Assembly: GCA_965228905.1 (NCBI GenBank) | Contig: CBDDII010000003.1 | Location: forward strand, 2,356,001-2,420,000 | Reading direction: 5' to 3' | Source of the DNA: CALKXV01 sp965228905 | GTDB taxonomy: Bacteria; Pseudomonadota; Alphaproteobacteria; Rhodobacterales; Rhodobacteraceae | Length of the DNA: 64,000 bases | Shown here: one piece after another, positions 8,337-17,497 of the stretch | Numbering within the stretch: the first letter of the stretch is position 1 | Layout of the letters: each line of letters starts with the position of its first letter | Made by a program: the position numbers and the translations under genes | The notes under the pieces: generated by a model | Databases searched by the model: none | The model's input: only the letters and a program-made list of their open reading frames with translations | What the model was told of the DNA's origin: nothing

Positions 8337-9373
8337 GCGAAGTGGTCGAAGCGATATCCATCCCTGCCGTTCTGATCGACCGCGACGGGCGGATCTCGGC
8401 ATCAAACGGGTCTGCGCGGCAGATGTTCGGCCAGGGCATGAACGGTCGCCACTACATCACGGCGCTTCGTCAGCCGATCCTGCTCGACGCCATCGAGCTG
8501 GCCTGCGCGACCCGTCAGAAAACCAAGGCACCTTACCTTGCCAAGGATGCCCGTGGCGATGTGACCTTCGAAGTCTCGATCGCACCGATTGCCGAAACTG
8601 CCGAAGGGCAGGGTGAGGCGGCTGTCCTAGCCTGTTTCGAGGATCACACGGCGAAAGAGGCGGCCGGCCAGATGCGGAGGGACTTTGTCGCGAATGTCAG
8701 CCACGAGTTGCGCACGCCCCTGACGGCAGTTCTGGGATTCATCGAAACCCTGCGCGGCGCAGCGCGGAACGACCCCGATGCACGCGAGCGATTCCTGAAC
8801 ATCATGGAAAACGAAGCCAACCGGATGAACCGTTTGGTCAGCGATCTTCTGTCGCTCAGCCGCGTCGAAGCGGACGAGCGTGTGCGCCCGACCACCGAAG
8901 TCCGGCTCACCCCTCTTGTGAAATCCGTCATGAGCACCCTGTCCACCGTGGCCGAGGAACAAGGCACAACGATCCGTACCGTCGGCCTTGAGAGTGATGC
9001 CAGCGTGCCGGGCGATCCCGACCAGCTTTCCCAGGTGCTGTCCAACCTGCTTGAAAACGCCATCAAATATTCAGGCCGCGACCGCGAGGTGACCCTGCGC
9101 CTGACCCACGCCACCCAGCATCCAATGATCCGGGGTGATGCGGTGATCCTCTCGGTCGAGGATCAGGGCGAGGGGATCGACCCTTTGCACATTCCCCGAC
9201 TGACTGAACGATTCTACCGGATAGATTCGCACCGCTCGCGCGAATTGGGCGGCACCGGCCTTGGCCTTGCCATCGTCAAGCATATCGTCAACCGCCACCG
9301 GGGCCGCCTTCAGATCGAAAGCACACCCGGAAAAGGCAGTGTTTTCTCGGTGATCCTGCCCGTGGAGACCTGA
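8333..9373 (+). CDS. phoR: Phosphate regulon sensor histidine kinase PhoR, without membrane anchor
   Basis: 346 aa. An N-terminal PAS domain (about 5-110, VLIDRDGRISASNGSARQMFG) is followed by HisKA with phosphoacceptor H124 in FVANVSHELRTPL and a HATPase_c domain with N box NLLENAIKYSG, DQGEGID and the G-rich GGTGLGLAIVKH. No transmembrane segment is visible, unlike enterobacterial PhoR. The assignment rests on its place directly before a Pho-box-controlled pstSCAB-phoU-phoB run. Its partner is PhoB, and the input probably comes through PstSCAB and PhoU. The start is a GTG at 8333 that overlaps a mini-ORF stop. Confidence 0.9.
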   Translation: MSEVVEAISIPAVLIDRDGRISASNGSARQMFGQGMNGRHYITALRQPILLDAIELACATRQKTKAPYLAKDARGDVTFEVSIAPIAETAEGQGEAAVLACFEDHTAKEAAGQMRRDFVANVSHELRTPLTAVLGFIETLRGAARNDPDARERFLNIMENEANRMNRLVSDLLSLSRVEADERVRPTTEVRLTPLVKSVMSTLSTVAEEQGTTIRTVGLESDASVPGDPDQLSQVLSNLLENAIKYSGRDREVTLRLTHATQHPMIRGDAVILSVEDQGEGIDPLHIPRLTERFYRIDSHRSRELGGTGLGLAIVKHIVNRHRGRLQIESTPGKGSVFSVILPVET

Positions 9374-9416
9374 CAGAGGCTCCTCTTTCCGCCACGTCAT
9401 ACAAGCAAATCCCGGC

Positions 9417-9449
9417 CTGTCATAAAACTGTTACGCAACTGTCACAAAA
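9417..9449 (+). promoter_or_regulatory. Triple Pho box upstream of pstS
   Basis: Three consecutive 11-bp direct repeats read CTGTCATAAAA, CTGTTACGCAA and CTGTCACAAAA, close to the known PhoB half-site CTGTCAT plus A/T-rich spacer. They lie 74 bp upstream of the pstS start, between phoR and pstS. This predicts PhoB-activated transcription of pstSCAB-phoU-phoB on phosphate starvation and positive autoregulation of phoB. Confidence 0.92.
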
Positions 9450-9522
9450 GCATAGCGCAGGACGCCTAGGGATCGCGCAACGGAGCGCGTGGGGCGTTCC
9501 GGAACCATTCAGGAGATATTCC

Positions 9523-10536
9523 ATGCTGAACGCGAAACTGACCGCCTCTGCCCTGGCGATCCTCGCAGTATCCGCAACCACCGCCGCTGCCCGTGACCAG
9601 GTTCAGGTCGCAGGGTCCTCGACGGTTCTGCCTTATGCCACCATCGTTGCCGAAGCCTTCGGCGAAAACTTCGACTTCCCGACACCGGTTGTCGAAGGTG
9701 GCGGTTCGGGCGCTGGCCGCAAGAAGATGTGCGAAGGCGTTGGCGAAAACACGATCGACATCGCGAACTCGTCCAGCCGCATCAAACAATCCGACATCGA
9801 CCTCTGCGCCGAAAACGGCGTGACCGAGATCATGGAAGTCCGTTTTGGCTATGACGGCATCGTCTTTGCCTCGGACATCGACGGCGCTGAATTCGCCTTC
9901 ACCCCGGCCGACTGGTACAACGCGCTGGCCAAGCAGGTCGTCGTTGACGGCGCTCTGGTCGACAACCCGCACACCACCTGGGCCGACGTGAATCCGGACC
10001 TTCCCGCACAGGAAATTCTGGCCTTCATCCCCGGCACCAAGCACGGCACGCGCGAAGTCTTCGACGTGAAAGTCCTGGAAGCCGGCTGTGAAGCCACTGG
10101 CGCTGCCGGAATGCTGGCCAGCGAGGACGATTGCATCGCCCTGCGCACCGACGGCGTGTCGGTCGACATCGACGGTGACTATACCGAAACGCTTGCCCGT
10201 CTCGACGCCAACCCCGAATCGATCGGCGTCTTCGGCCTGTCCTTCTATGAAAACAACACCGACAAGCTGCGTGTTGCCACCATGGACGGCGTTCTGCCTT
10301 CGACCGACAGCGTCGCGACCGGCGAATACCCCATCTCGCGCCCCTTGTTCTTCTACGTCAAGAAAGCGCACCTCGGCGTGATCCCCGGCCTTCAGGAATA
10401 CATCGACTTCTTCGTCTCGGACGAAATCGCCGGTCCTGATGGCCCGCTCGCCGAATACGGCCTCGTCTCGGACCCCGAGCTTGCCCAGACCCAGGAAATG
10501 GTCTCCAGCGGCACGCCGATGGCCCCCCTGAACTAA
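9523..10536 (+). CDS. pstS: Phosphate ABC transporter substrate-binding protein PstS
   Basis: 337 aa. A Sec signal peptide (residues 1-22, ending around TTAAA) precedes a PBP-like domain with VAGSSTVLPYATIVAEAF, GGGSGAGRKKMCEG and NSSSRIKQSD, the phosphate-contacting loops of PstS. It captures phosphate in the periplasm and delivers it to PstCA. An intercistronic hairpin separates it from pstC, fitting higher expression of the binding protein. The start has an AGGAGA ribosome-binding site. Confidence 0.97.
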   Translation: MLNAKLTASALAILAVSATTAAARDQVQVAGSSTVLPYATIVAEAFGENFDFPTPVVEGGGSGAGRKKMCEGVGENTIDIANSSSRIKQSDIDLCAENGVTEIMEVRFGYDGIVFASDIDGAEFAFTPADWYNALAKQVVVDGALVDNPHTTWADVNPDLPAQEILAFIPGTKHGTREVFDVKVLEAGCEATGAAGMLASEDDCIALRTDGVSVDIDGDYTETLARLDANPESIGVFGLSFYENNTDKLRVATMDGVLPSTDSVATGEYPISRPLFFYVKKAHLGVIPGLQEYIDFFVSDEIAGPDGPLAEYGLVSDPELAQTQEMVSSGTPMAPLN

Positions 10537-10550
10537 GACGATGAAACCTT

Positions 10551-10580
10551 GGCGGTGCCGGGTGTGACCCCGGCATCGCC
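10551..10580 (+). other. Intercistronic hairpin between pstS and pstC
   Basis: A 12-bp stem (GGCGGTGCCGGG with CCCGGCATCGCC, one G-T wobble) and a six-base loop, not followed by a T tract. It is more likely an mRNA stabiliser or partial terminator that raises pstS over pstC than a full terminator. Confidence 0.7.
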
Positions 10581-10606
10581 AGCACACTTCCAGCGGGGGA
10601 CTTTCC

Positions 10607-12067
10607 ATGCCAGTCGGGTTTCTGATCCTGATCGTCCTTGTTATCGGAACGGTCGGATTTTTCATGGGACGTCGGAAATCGCTGGCCAGCGCCGGTGGTG
10701 ACATCCGTAAACTTCATTCGCTTCCGGGCTATTACGGACAAAGCGTCTTCCTCTTCGCCGTTGTTCCCGCCTTCCTTCTGATGATCGTCTGGCTGCTGGC
10801 ACAGCCGCTTTATGTCGAAAACCGCGTCTCGGGCATGATCGACAGTGTCGACATCCAGGACGGGAGCTCGCGCAGCCTTGTCATGTCGGACGTGCGCCGG
10901 ATTTCCTCCGGTCTCGACATGGCCGTCGACCAGGGCATGATGACCGAGGCCGAGATCGACGCCATGAGCGTCGACACAACCGATGTGCGTGCGCGTCTGG
11001 GCGAGGTTGGCGTCGCCGTCGGATCGGAAATCAAGGCAACAGTATTTCAGGCGGCCAAGGAATATCGCGGCATCACCGGCAACCTCGGCCTTGCGATGAG
11101 CATCGTGGTTCTCGCCGCAAGCCTTGCGGGCGCGGCCTATGCCTTTTCGCGGCTGACCCCGGATTTCCGCGCCCGCAATGTCTCGGAACGCGCGATCATG
11201 GCGCTTTTGATCCTTGCGTCCAGCGTCGCGATCCTGACAACGCTTGGCATCATCCTGTCGCTTCTGTCGGAGACGGCGCGGTTCTTCCAGATGTACCCCT
11301 GGCAGGATTTCCTGTTCAACCTTACCTGGAACCCGCAGTTCCGGGGCGGCTCCGACCTCGGCATCCTGCCGCTTCTCTGGGGCACGCTCTACGTGTCCTT
11401 CGTGGCCCTCTTGATCGCCGTGCCGGTCGGCCTCTTTGCCGCGATCTACCTCTCGGAATATGCCTCCCCCCGCATCCGCTCCATCGCGAAACCGATGATC
11501 GAGGTGCTGGCGGGTATCCCGACCATCGTCTACGGGCTCTTCGCCCTGATTACGGTCGGCCCGCTTCTGCGCGATTACTTCGCCTCACCGCTCGGTTTCG
11601 GCAACTCGTCGTCTTCGGTCATCACAGCGGGCCTCGTCATGGGTATCATGTTGATTCCGTTCGTTTCCTCGCTGTCTGACGACATCATCAACGCCGTGCC
11701 CCAGGCCATGCGCGACGGGTCCTTCGGCCTTGGCGCGACCCATTCGGAAACCATCCGACAGGTCATTATCCCCGCCGCCCTGCCGGGCATTGTCGGGGCC
11801 ATTCTCTTGGCCGCCTCCCGCGCCATCGGGGAAACCATGATCGTGGTGATGGGGGCCGGGGCCGCAGCCAAGCTCAGTATGAACCCCTTCGAGGCGATGA
11901 CGACCATAACCGTCAAGATCGTCAGCCAGTTGACCGGCGACACCGAATTTGCCTCGCCCGAAACGCTGGTCGCCTTCGCCCTCGGGCTGTCGCTCTTCAT
12001 CGTTACCCTGGGCCTCAATATCCTCGCACTCTGGATCGTGCGCCGCTACCGGGAGCAATACGAATGA
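10607..12067 (+). CDS. pstC: Phosphate ABC transporter permease PstC
   Basis: 486 aa, longer than enterobacterial PstC (about 320) because of an N-terminal extension: two membrane helices with a periplasmic loop at residues about 50-160 before the permease core. The core carries the binding-protein-dependent transport loop EVLAGIPTIVYGLFAL and the EAA-type segment SHSETIRQVIIPAALPGIVGAILLA (the ATHSETI region). Long PstC forms are usual in alphaproteobacteria. It is an inner-membrane subunit with PstA and PstB. The ATG follows GGGGGA, and the stop overlaps pstA (ATGA). Confidence 0.96.
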   Translation: MPVGFLILIVLVIGTVGFFMGRRKSLASAGGDIRKLHSLPGYYGQSVFLFAVVPAFLLMIVWLLAQPLYVENRVSGMIDSVDIQDGSSRSLVMSDVRRISSGLDMAVDQGMMTEAEIDAMSVDTTDVRARLGEVGVAVGSEIKATVFQAAKEYRGITGNLGLAMSIVVLAASLAGAAYAFSRLTPDFRARNVSERAIMALLILASSVAILTTLGIILSLLSETARFFQMYPWQDFLFNLTWNPQFRGGSDLGILPLLWGTLYVSFVALLIAVPVGLFAAIYLSEYASPRIRSIAKPMIEVLAGIPTIVYGLFALITVGPLLRDYFASPLGFGNSSSSVITAGLVMGIMLIPFVSSLSDDIINAVPQAMRDGSFGLGATHSETIRQVIIPAALPGIVGAILLAASRAIGETMIVVMGAGAAAKLSMNPFEAMTTITVKIVSQLTGDTEFASPETLVAFALGLSLFIVTLGLNILALWIVRRYREQYE

Positions 12068-13401
12068 CCGACATGACCGCCGGAGCCGCACCCGCCAAAT
12101 CCTCGCTTCTGGCGCAGGACGTGCGCACCAAACGCCGCAACGCCGCCGAAGCCCGCTTCAAACTTTATGGCGCAATCGCCATCGGCATTTCCGTCGTGGC
12201 CCTCCTGTTCCTTCTGGTGTCGATCCTGATCAATGGCTCGGGCGCCTTCTATCAGACCTACCTGACGCTCGACGTGGAACTTCTGGAAGAAAAGCTCGAC
12301 AAGACCGGCAACCGTGACCCGCAGGAAATGGCCAAGGTCTCCACCTTCGGCTACACGCCCTTGATCAAGGCCGCGCTGGAAAAAACCATTGCCGACAACG
12401 GGATCGAGATCGAAGGGCTAACGAAACCGGAAACCCTCGTCTCCAAGGAAGCCGCCGCGCAAATGCGGAATTTCGTCCTCGCCAACCCCGAGGTCGTGGG
12501 CCAGACCCGCAGTTTCGAAGTCCTCGCCAGCGGGCGGATCGACGGGTACTACAAGGGCCGCGTGACGCTTCAGAGCGCCGAGCGTGACAGCAACATTTCA
12601 CCCGAGCAACTGATGCTGGCCGACGCGCTGAAGGAAACGGGCGCACTGGAGACCCGCTGGAACTGGAACTTCATCGGCTGGCCCGACGCCTCGGAAAATC
12701 GCCCCGAAGCCGCAGGGCTTGGCGTGGCGATCCTCGGGTCTTTCTACATGATGATCGTGGTGCTGGCCCTGTCCCTGCCGATCGGCGTCGCCGCTTCGAT
12801 CTATCTGGAAGAATTTGCCCCGAAGAACCGCTGGACCGACTTGATTGAGGTGAACATCTCGAACCTCGCCGCCGTGCCTTCCATCGTCTTCGGCATCCTT
12901 GGCCTTGCGATCTTCATCAACTTTGCCGGCCTGCCGCAATCGGCGCCGGTGGTTGGCGGCCTTGTCCTTACCCTGATGACCCTGCCAACGATCATCATCG
13001 CGACCCGCGCCTCGCTGAAGGCCGTTCCGCCCTCGATCCGAGAGGCCGCGCTTGGGGTAGGGGCCTCGAAAATGCAGACCGTGTTCCACCACGTCCTGCC
13101 GTTGGCCGCGCCCGGCATCCTGACCGGCACGATCATCGGCCTCGCACAAGCCCTCGGCGAGACAGCCCCGCTTTTGCTGATCGGCATGGTGGCCTTCGTG
13201 CGCGAATATCCCGCAGGCCCGCCCGAAGGCTTCTTCGATCCGGCCACGGCCCTGCCGGTCCAGGTCTACAGCTGGTCCACCCGCGCCGACCCGGCCTTTA
13301 TCGAACGGGCCTCGGGCGCCATCATTGTGCTGATGATTTTCCTTCTGTGTATGAATACACTGGCCATCATCCTCCGCCGTCGCTTCGAGCGCCGCTGGTA
13401 A
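12064..13401 (+). CDS. pstA: Phosphate ABC transporter permease PstA
   Basis: 445 aa, with an N-terminal cytoplasmic tail, one helix near residues 35-58, and a large extracytoplasmic insertion (about 60-215) before the five-helix permease core. The core shows NISNLAAVPSIVFGILGLAIF and REAALGVGASKMQTVFHHVLPLAAPGILTG, the EAA loop that contacts PstB. The insertion matches the long alphaproteobacterial form. It is translationally coupled to pstC, and pstB follows after 16 bp. Confidence 0.96.
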   Translation: MTDMTAGAAPAKSSLLAQDVRTKRRNAAEARFKLYGAIAIGISVVALLFLLVSILINGSGAFYQTYLTLDVELLEEKLDKTGNRDPQEMAKVSTFGYTPLIKAALEKTIADNGIEIEGLTKPETLVSKEAAAQMRNFVLANPEVVGQTRSFEVLASGRIDGYYKGRVTLQSAERDSNISPEQLMLADALKETGALETRWNWNFIGWPDASENRPEAAGLGVAILGSFYMMIVVLALSLPIGVAASIYLEEFAPKNRWTDLIEVNISNLAAVPSIVFGILGLAIFINFAGLPQSAPVVGGLVLTLMTLPTIIIATRASLKAVPPSIREAALGVGASKMQTVFHHVLPLAAPGILTGTIIGLAQALGETAPLLLIGMVAFVREYPAGPPEGFFDPATALPVQVYSWSTRADPAFIERASGAIIVLMIFLLCMNTLAIILRRRFERRW

Positions 13402-13417
13402 GGGAAGGATATACCCG

Positions 13418-14215
13418 ATGAACGACATGCGAACGATTGAGCGGACGACACAAATGGATGAATTCAAGATCAGTGCCAAAGACGTCCAGGTCTTTTACGG
13501 CGATAACCACGCCATCAAGGACGTGAACGTCGACATCCTCGACAAGACCGTCACCGCCTTTATCGGGCCTTCGGGCTGCGGCAAGTCGACGTTCCTCAGG
13601 TGCCTGAACCGGATGAACGACACCATCGACATCTGCAGGGTCGAGGGCGATATCATCCTTGACGGCGAAGACATCTATGACCCCAAGGTCGACCCGGTGC
13701 AGCTTCGCGCCAAGGTCGGCATGGTGTTCCAGAAACCGAACCCCTTTCCAAAGTCGATATATGACAACGTCGCCTATGGCCCCCGCATTCACGGACTGGC
13801 CCGCAGCAAGGCCGATCTTGATGAAATCGTTGAGAAATCCCTGCGCCGTGGCGCCATCTGGGACGAGGTGAAAGACCGCCTGCACGCCCCCGGCACTGGG
13901 CTATCAGGCGGTCAGCAACAGCGCCTTTGCATCGCCCGCGCCGTCGCTACCGAGCCCGAAGTCCTCTTGATGGACGAACCCTGTTCTGCGCTCGACCCGA
14001 TCGCCACCGCCCAGGTCGAGGAACTGATCGACGAATTGCGCCAGAACTACTCAGTCGTGATCGTCACCCACTCGATGCAGCAGGCCGCGCGCGTCAGCCA
14101 GAAGACCGCGTTTTTCCACCTCGGCGAACTCGTCGAATACGGCGAGACCGGGCAGATTTTCACCAACCCCGAAGACAGCCGGACCGAAAGCTATATCACC
14201 GGCCGGATCGGGTAG
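13418..14215 (+). CDS. pstB: Phosphate ABC transporter ATPase PstB
   Basis: 265 aa. It has Walker A GPSGCGKST, the PstB-specific VGMVFQKPNPFPKSIYDNVAYGPRIHG, signature LSGGQQQRLCIARA, Walker B VLLMDEPCSALDP and the switch His in VIVTHSMQQAARVS. It energises phosphate import from the cytoplasmic face. The ATG at 13418 follows AAGGGAAGGA; a second ATG at 13454 would remove a 12-residue N-terminal tail and cannot be excluded. Confidence 0.98.
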   Translation: MNDMRTIERTTQMDEFKISAKDVQVFYGDNHAIKDVNVDILDKTVTAFIGPSGCGKSTFLRCLNRMNDTIDICRVEGDIILDGEDIYDPKVDPVQLRAKVGMVFQKPNPFPKSIYDNVAYGPRIHGLARSKADLDEIVEKSLRRGAIWDEVKDRLHAPGTGLSGGQQQRLCIARAVATEPEVLLMDEPCSALDPIATAQVEELIDELRQNYSVVIVTHSMQQAARVSQKTAFFHLGELVEYGETGQIFTNPEDSRTESYITGRIG

Positions 14216-14225
14216 GAGCAGCAAA

Positions 14226-14936
14226 ATGAACGAACAACATATTGCCTCGGCCTTCGACCGCGATCTTGAAACCATCCAGGGCCTCTTGATGAAAATGGGC
14301 GGGCTTGTCGAAACCGCCATCCTCGACGGGGCCAAATCGCTGGCCGACCGCGACGTGGAACTGGCCGAAAAGGTCCGGGCCGGGGACAAGGCCATCGACG
14401 CGCTGGAAGAACAGGTGAACGAGGAAGCGACCCGTGTGATCGCCCTGCGTGCCCCCACGGCCAGCGACCTGCGCACCGTCATGACAGTCATCAAGATCAG
14501 CGCCAACCTCGAACGCTGCGGCGATTACGCCAAGAACCTTGGCAAACGCACCACGGTGCTGTCGGAATCCACGCAAGTGGACGGCGCAGACGTCTCGATC
14601 CAGCGGATGGCGCGCGAGGTGCAACTGATGCTTAAGGACGCGCTGGATGCCTATATCCAGCGCGACGCGGAACTGGCCGAACAGGTGATCCTCAGGGACG
14701 AAGACGTCGACAAGCTGTATAACGCTGTTTTTCGTCAACTCCTGACCTATATGATGGAAGACCCCAGCAACATCACAAGCTGTATGCACCTGCATTTCAT
14801 CGCCAAGAACATGGAACGGATGGGCGATCACGTCACATCCATCGCCGAACAGGTGGTTTACCTTGTCACCGGCAGTATGCCTGACGATGCCCGTCCCAAA
14901 CAGGACCAGACGTCCTTTGTGAGCGAGGAGACCTGA
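14226..14936 (+). CDS. phoU: Phosphate signalling protein PhoU
   Basis: 236 aa, two repeated three-helix PhoU domains. The metal-binding helix pairs appear as LRTVMTVIKISANLERCGDYAKN in the first half and MHLHFIAKNMERMGDHVTSIAEQ in the second. PhoU couples Pst transporter state to PhoR and damps the regulon when phosphate is ample. AGGAG precedes the ATG; phoB starts five bases after the stop. Confidence 0.97.
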   Translation: MNEQHIASAFDRDLETIQGLLMKMGGLVETAILDGAKSLADRDVELAEKVRAGDKAIDALEEQVNEEATRVIALRAPTASDLRTVMTVIKISANLERCGDYAKNLGKRTTVLSESTQVDGADVSIQRMAREVQLMLKDALDAYIQRDAELAEQVILRDEDVDKLYNAVFRQLLTYMMEDPSNITSCMHLHFIAKNMERMGDHVTSIAEQVVYLVTGSMPDDARPKQDQTSFVSEET

Positions 14937-14940
14937 CGCC

Positions 14941-15630
14941 ATGTCCGCGGCACATCCGCATGTTCTGGTGGTCGAGGACGAACCGGCCCAGCGCGAAGTC
15001 CTGGCCTATAACCTCGAGGCCGAAGGCTATGGCGTCGCCAAGGCCGAAACGGGCGACGAAGCGCTGATGCTGGTCGACGAAGTCCAGCCCGATGTCATCA
15101 TCCTTGACTGGATGCTGCCGGGTGTGTCCGGCATCGAAATCTGCCGCCGTCTGAAGACCAAGCTCGAAACCCGTGCGATCCCGGTCATCATGCTGACCGC
15201 GCGAAGCGAGGAATCCGACCGGGTGCGGGGGCTTGAAACCGGGGCAGACGATTATGTCGTCAAACCCTACTCCGTCATCGAACTCATGGCCCGCGTGCGC
15301 ACCCAGTTGCGCCGTGTGCGTCCCGCCAGTGTTGGAGAACGGCTGGAATACGACGACATTACGCTGGATGCCGAAACGCACCGCGTGGTGCGCGGCGAGG
15401 ATCCGATCAAACTTGGCCCTACGGAATTCCGGCTCTTGTCCACCTTCATGGAAAAGCCGGGGCGGGTCTGGTCACGCGAACAACTGCTGGATCGGGTCTG
15501 GGGCCGCGACATCTATGTCGACACACGCACCGTCGATGTCCACGTCGGGCGTTTACGCAAGGCGCTCTGCCAACACGGCGGGGAAGACCCGGTGCGCACG
15601 GTGCGCGGCGCAGGCTATGCCCTTGGCTGA
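14941..15630 (+). CDS. phoB: Phosphate regulon response regulator PhoB
   Basis: 229 aa, receiver plus OmpR-type winged helix. The phosphoacceptor is D56 in VIILDWMLPG, with the acidic pair E12-D13 in VVEDEP and the conserved Lys in YVVKPYS. The C-terminal domain shows LGPTEFRLLSTFMEKPGRVWSREQLLDRVWG and VDVHVGRLRKAL. GAGGAGA in the phoU tail serves as ribosome-binding site. It should bind the Pho box at 9417 and thereby amplify its own operon. Confidence 0.97.
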   Translation: MSAAHPHVLVVEDEPAQREVLAYNLEAEGYGVAKAETGDEALMLVDEVQPDVIILDWMLPGVSGIEICRRLKTKLETRAIPVIMLTARSEESDRVRGLETGADDYVVKPYSVIELMARVRTQLRRVRPASVGERLEYDDITLDAETHRVVRGEDPIKLGPTEFRLLSTFMEKPGRVWSREQLLDRVWGRDIYVDTRTVDVHVGRLRKALCQHGGEDPVRTVRGAGYALG

Positions 15631-15661
15631 ATGAAGGGTGGGGAAGGATGCCCCGGTCAAA

Positions 15662-16312
15662 TCAACGCCGCGCGATCCCCACATCGGCCTGACCACCGGT
15701 TTCCGGCTGCAAGGTCGAACAGACCGCTGCTCCGCCTTCTGCAAGCTGACACTGGATCTGGCGCTGGTGGACGTAACCACCATCGCTGCACATGAGATTG
15801 CCGGGTTCGACAACGGAAAGCCCAAGCTCGTTGTACTCTGCCGTGATCGGGCCTTCGCAGGTTACCCCGGCAGTGTCGCGCATGATCTCCTTGCCATTTC
15901 CGGCCGCATCGAAACACATCTGCCATTCCGAATAGGAAGCGACGGAATTGTCATCGACATCCCGCGTCTGGTAATTCAGCGAAACGTCCCAACAACCATA
16001 TAGCATTGGATCGGCCCGGTTGACCCAGCCCCGTTCGATCAGGGGGCGTTTCGGATCGGGATGGGTGGCCACGCATTGAAGCCCCGCCAATTCGTCCTCC
16101 AGCGCATAGATGTTCCTGACAAGATCCATACGCGAGGCATCCAGCGCCACAAGCTGCGTCTCGGCGGCAATCTCACTGGTGGAACGGCAATCCCCATAGC
16201 GATCCAGAAAGGCCAGATCCAGCGCACAGGACTGAAGCACCAGAACGGCGGCAACAGCAACGACGGCGACCATCGTCAGGGACAAAAGCGACAGGAACAA
16301 AAGCAAAGGCAT
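15662..16312 (-). CDS. Single-pass exported protein of unknown function
   Basis: 216 aa. An N-terminal hydrophobic helix (residues 2-30, LLLFLSLLSLTMVAVVAVAAVLVL) is a membrane anchor or signal, followed by a Cys-containing polar domain (Cys in QSCALD, GDCRST, LQCVATH, YGCWDV, QMCFDA, VTCEGP, NLMCSDG, IQCQLA, VCSTLQ), suggesting disulfides in the periplasm. I do not recognise a family. It faces the phosphate regulon tail-to-tail and is divergent from the next exported protein gene. The ORF is well formed and has typical base composition. Confidence 0.7.
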   Translation of the reverse strand: MPLLLFLSLLSLTMVAVVAVAAVLVLQSCALDLAFLDRYGDCRSTSEIAAETQLVALDASRMDLVRNIYALEDELAGLQCVATHPDPKRPLIERGWVNRADPMLYGCWDVSLNYQTRDVDDNSVASYSEWQMCFDAAGNGKEIMRDTAGVTCEGPITAEYNELGLSVVEPGNLMCSDGGYVHQRQIQCQLAEGGAAVCSTLQPETGGQADVGIARR

Positions 16313-16561
16313 TGGCAGACCAGACAGATTAACAACCCGCTGAAAGGGTGGACTGAATTCGCGCCGGGGTCAATTGCCGCGCAGCGGGTGCGAATGACAG
16401 TTTCTGTAAGTTGTCAGCCCATGAATACGCGGTATCCTGACCGGCAAGAACCGCCGAAAGGAAAGGATCGCATGGCACCTGCCGTTCCAAAACTCGCCAT
16501 TGCCAATGGATGCAATGAAGTTACTCTGGCACGGTCGCTTACGATGTCAGGGGGAAATGTG

Positions 16562-17497
16562 GTGAGTATGGCAATGCGCCGAATTGCAATTGCGCTTTCG
16601 ATTATGATGTTCCTTGTCGCCAGCGCGAGCGAAAGCCTGGCAATCGAGCGGACCGGCGCGGTCCTGTGGTTCGATGGAAACGTTCCCGACCCGAACCATA
16701 CCGTGGAACACCGCCGCCGCATGGCCGATTTCGTCGACGCCTATAAGGGCGGTAACACCTTTCGGGTGAACTTTGTCTCGTCCCGACAGGGCGGGGCACT
16801 GGCCCAGGCCATAGCGGCCCAAAGCTATGACATCCTCGTTCTCGACCTTCTGGCCAACCGGTCTTACCTGAACGCGGACGACTTTGCCGCCCTTCAGGGG
16901 TTCTATGCCTCGGGGAAGCGGGCGTTGATGCTGGATGGCTCGTTCTGGATTCGATCCATCCGGCACAACCGGACGACGAACTTTCCCGGAATAAACGGCG
17001 CAACCGGCGCGCTGACGATCAACCAGTTGACCGCCATCCTCGACGCCGGCGGCGGTATCCTGATCGGCACCGATCACAATTCCTATCAAGTCGGCGCAAA
17101 CGACGCGCTGCGAGCGCTCATACCGGATGCGAAATTCCAGGGACTGACCTCGCCATCCACCAACGGTTCCTTCATCGGCACTGTTCTTCTGGCCCATGCC
17201 GAGCCGGTTCGGGCCATCGACATCCTCGAACACTGGCAGACCATCCCCAACCAGGGCGAAGCGCCCGTGGGGAGTTTCACCGATTTTCAGGGTCGTCCGG
17301 TTCAATTGTTCAGTCTTGTCTCCACCGCGGATCAGCCCGGACGGGGGGCCAAGCGCCCCTATATCTCGGCCAGTTTCGATCCCGGAGACGAAGAATTTGC
17401 CATCGATTCAGACACCGCCCCGGTTGTCGACGACACACCGCCCGAGCCGGAATTACCGGACAACATGCCCACCCGGAAAGGCCCGCCAAAGCCCTAG
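16562..17497 (+). CDS. Exported protein of unknown function
   Basis: About 311 aa from a GTG at 16562 with AGGGGG seven bases upstream; ATGs at 16568 and 16574 are alternatives. A signal peptide (IAIALSIMMFLVASASESLA) precedes an alpha/beta domain in which AVLWFDGNV, YDILVLDLLANRSYL, ALMLDGSFWIRS and GGGILIGTDHNSYQ resemble flavodoxin- or glutamine-amidotransferase-like strands, without a recognisable catalytic triad. The C-terminus is Pro-rich. The same frame is open back to 16061, but that part is antisense to the previous gene. It converges on the FGE-like gene with a four-base stop overlap, so it is probably not in that operon. Confidence 0.65.
   Translation: MSMAMRRIAIALSIMMFLVASASESLAIERTGAVLWFDGNVPDPNHTVEHRRRMADFVDAYKGGNTFRVNFVSSRQGGALAQAIAAQSYDILVLDLLANRSYLNADDFAALQGFYASGKRALMLDGSFWIRSIRHNRTTNFPGINGATGALTINQLTAILDAGGGILIGTDHNSYQVGANDALRALIPDAKFQGLTSPSTNGSFIGTVLLAHAEPVRAIDILEHWQTIPNQGEAPVGSFTDFQGRPVQLFSLVSTADQPGRGAKRPYISASFDPGDEEFAIDSDTAPVVDDTPPEPELPDNMPTRKGPPKP

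Noticed and set aside
9466..10704. 412-codon minus-strand frame over pstS
   Set aside because: Antisense shadow of pstS, which has a signal peptide and PstS motifs.
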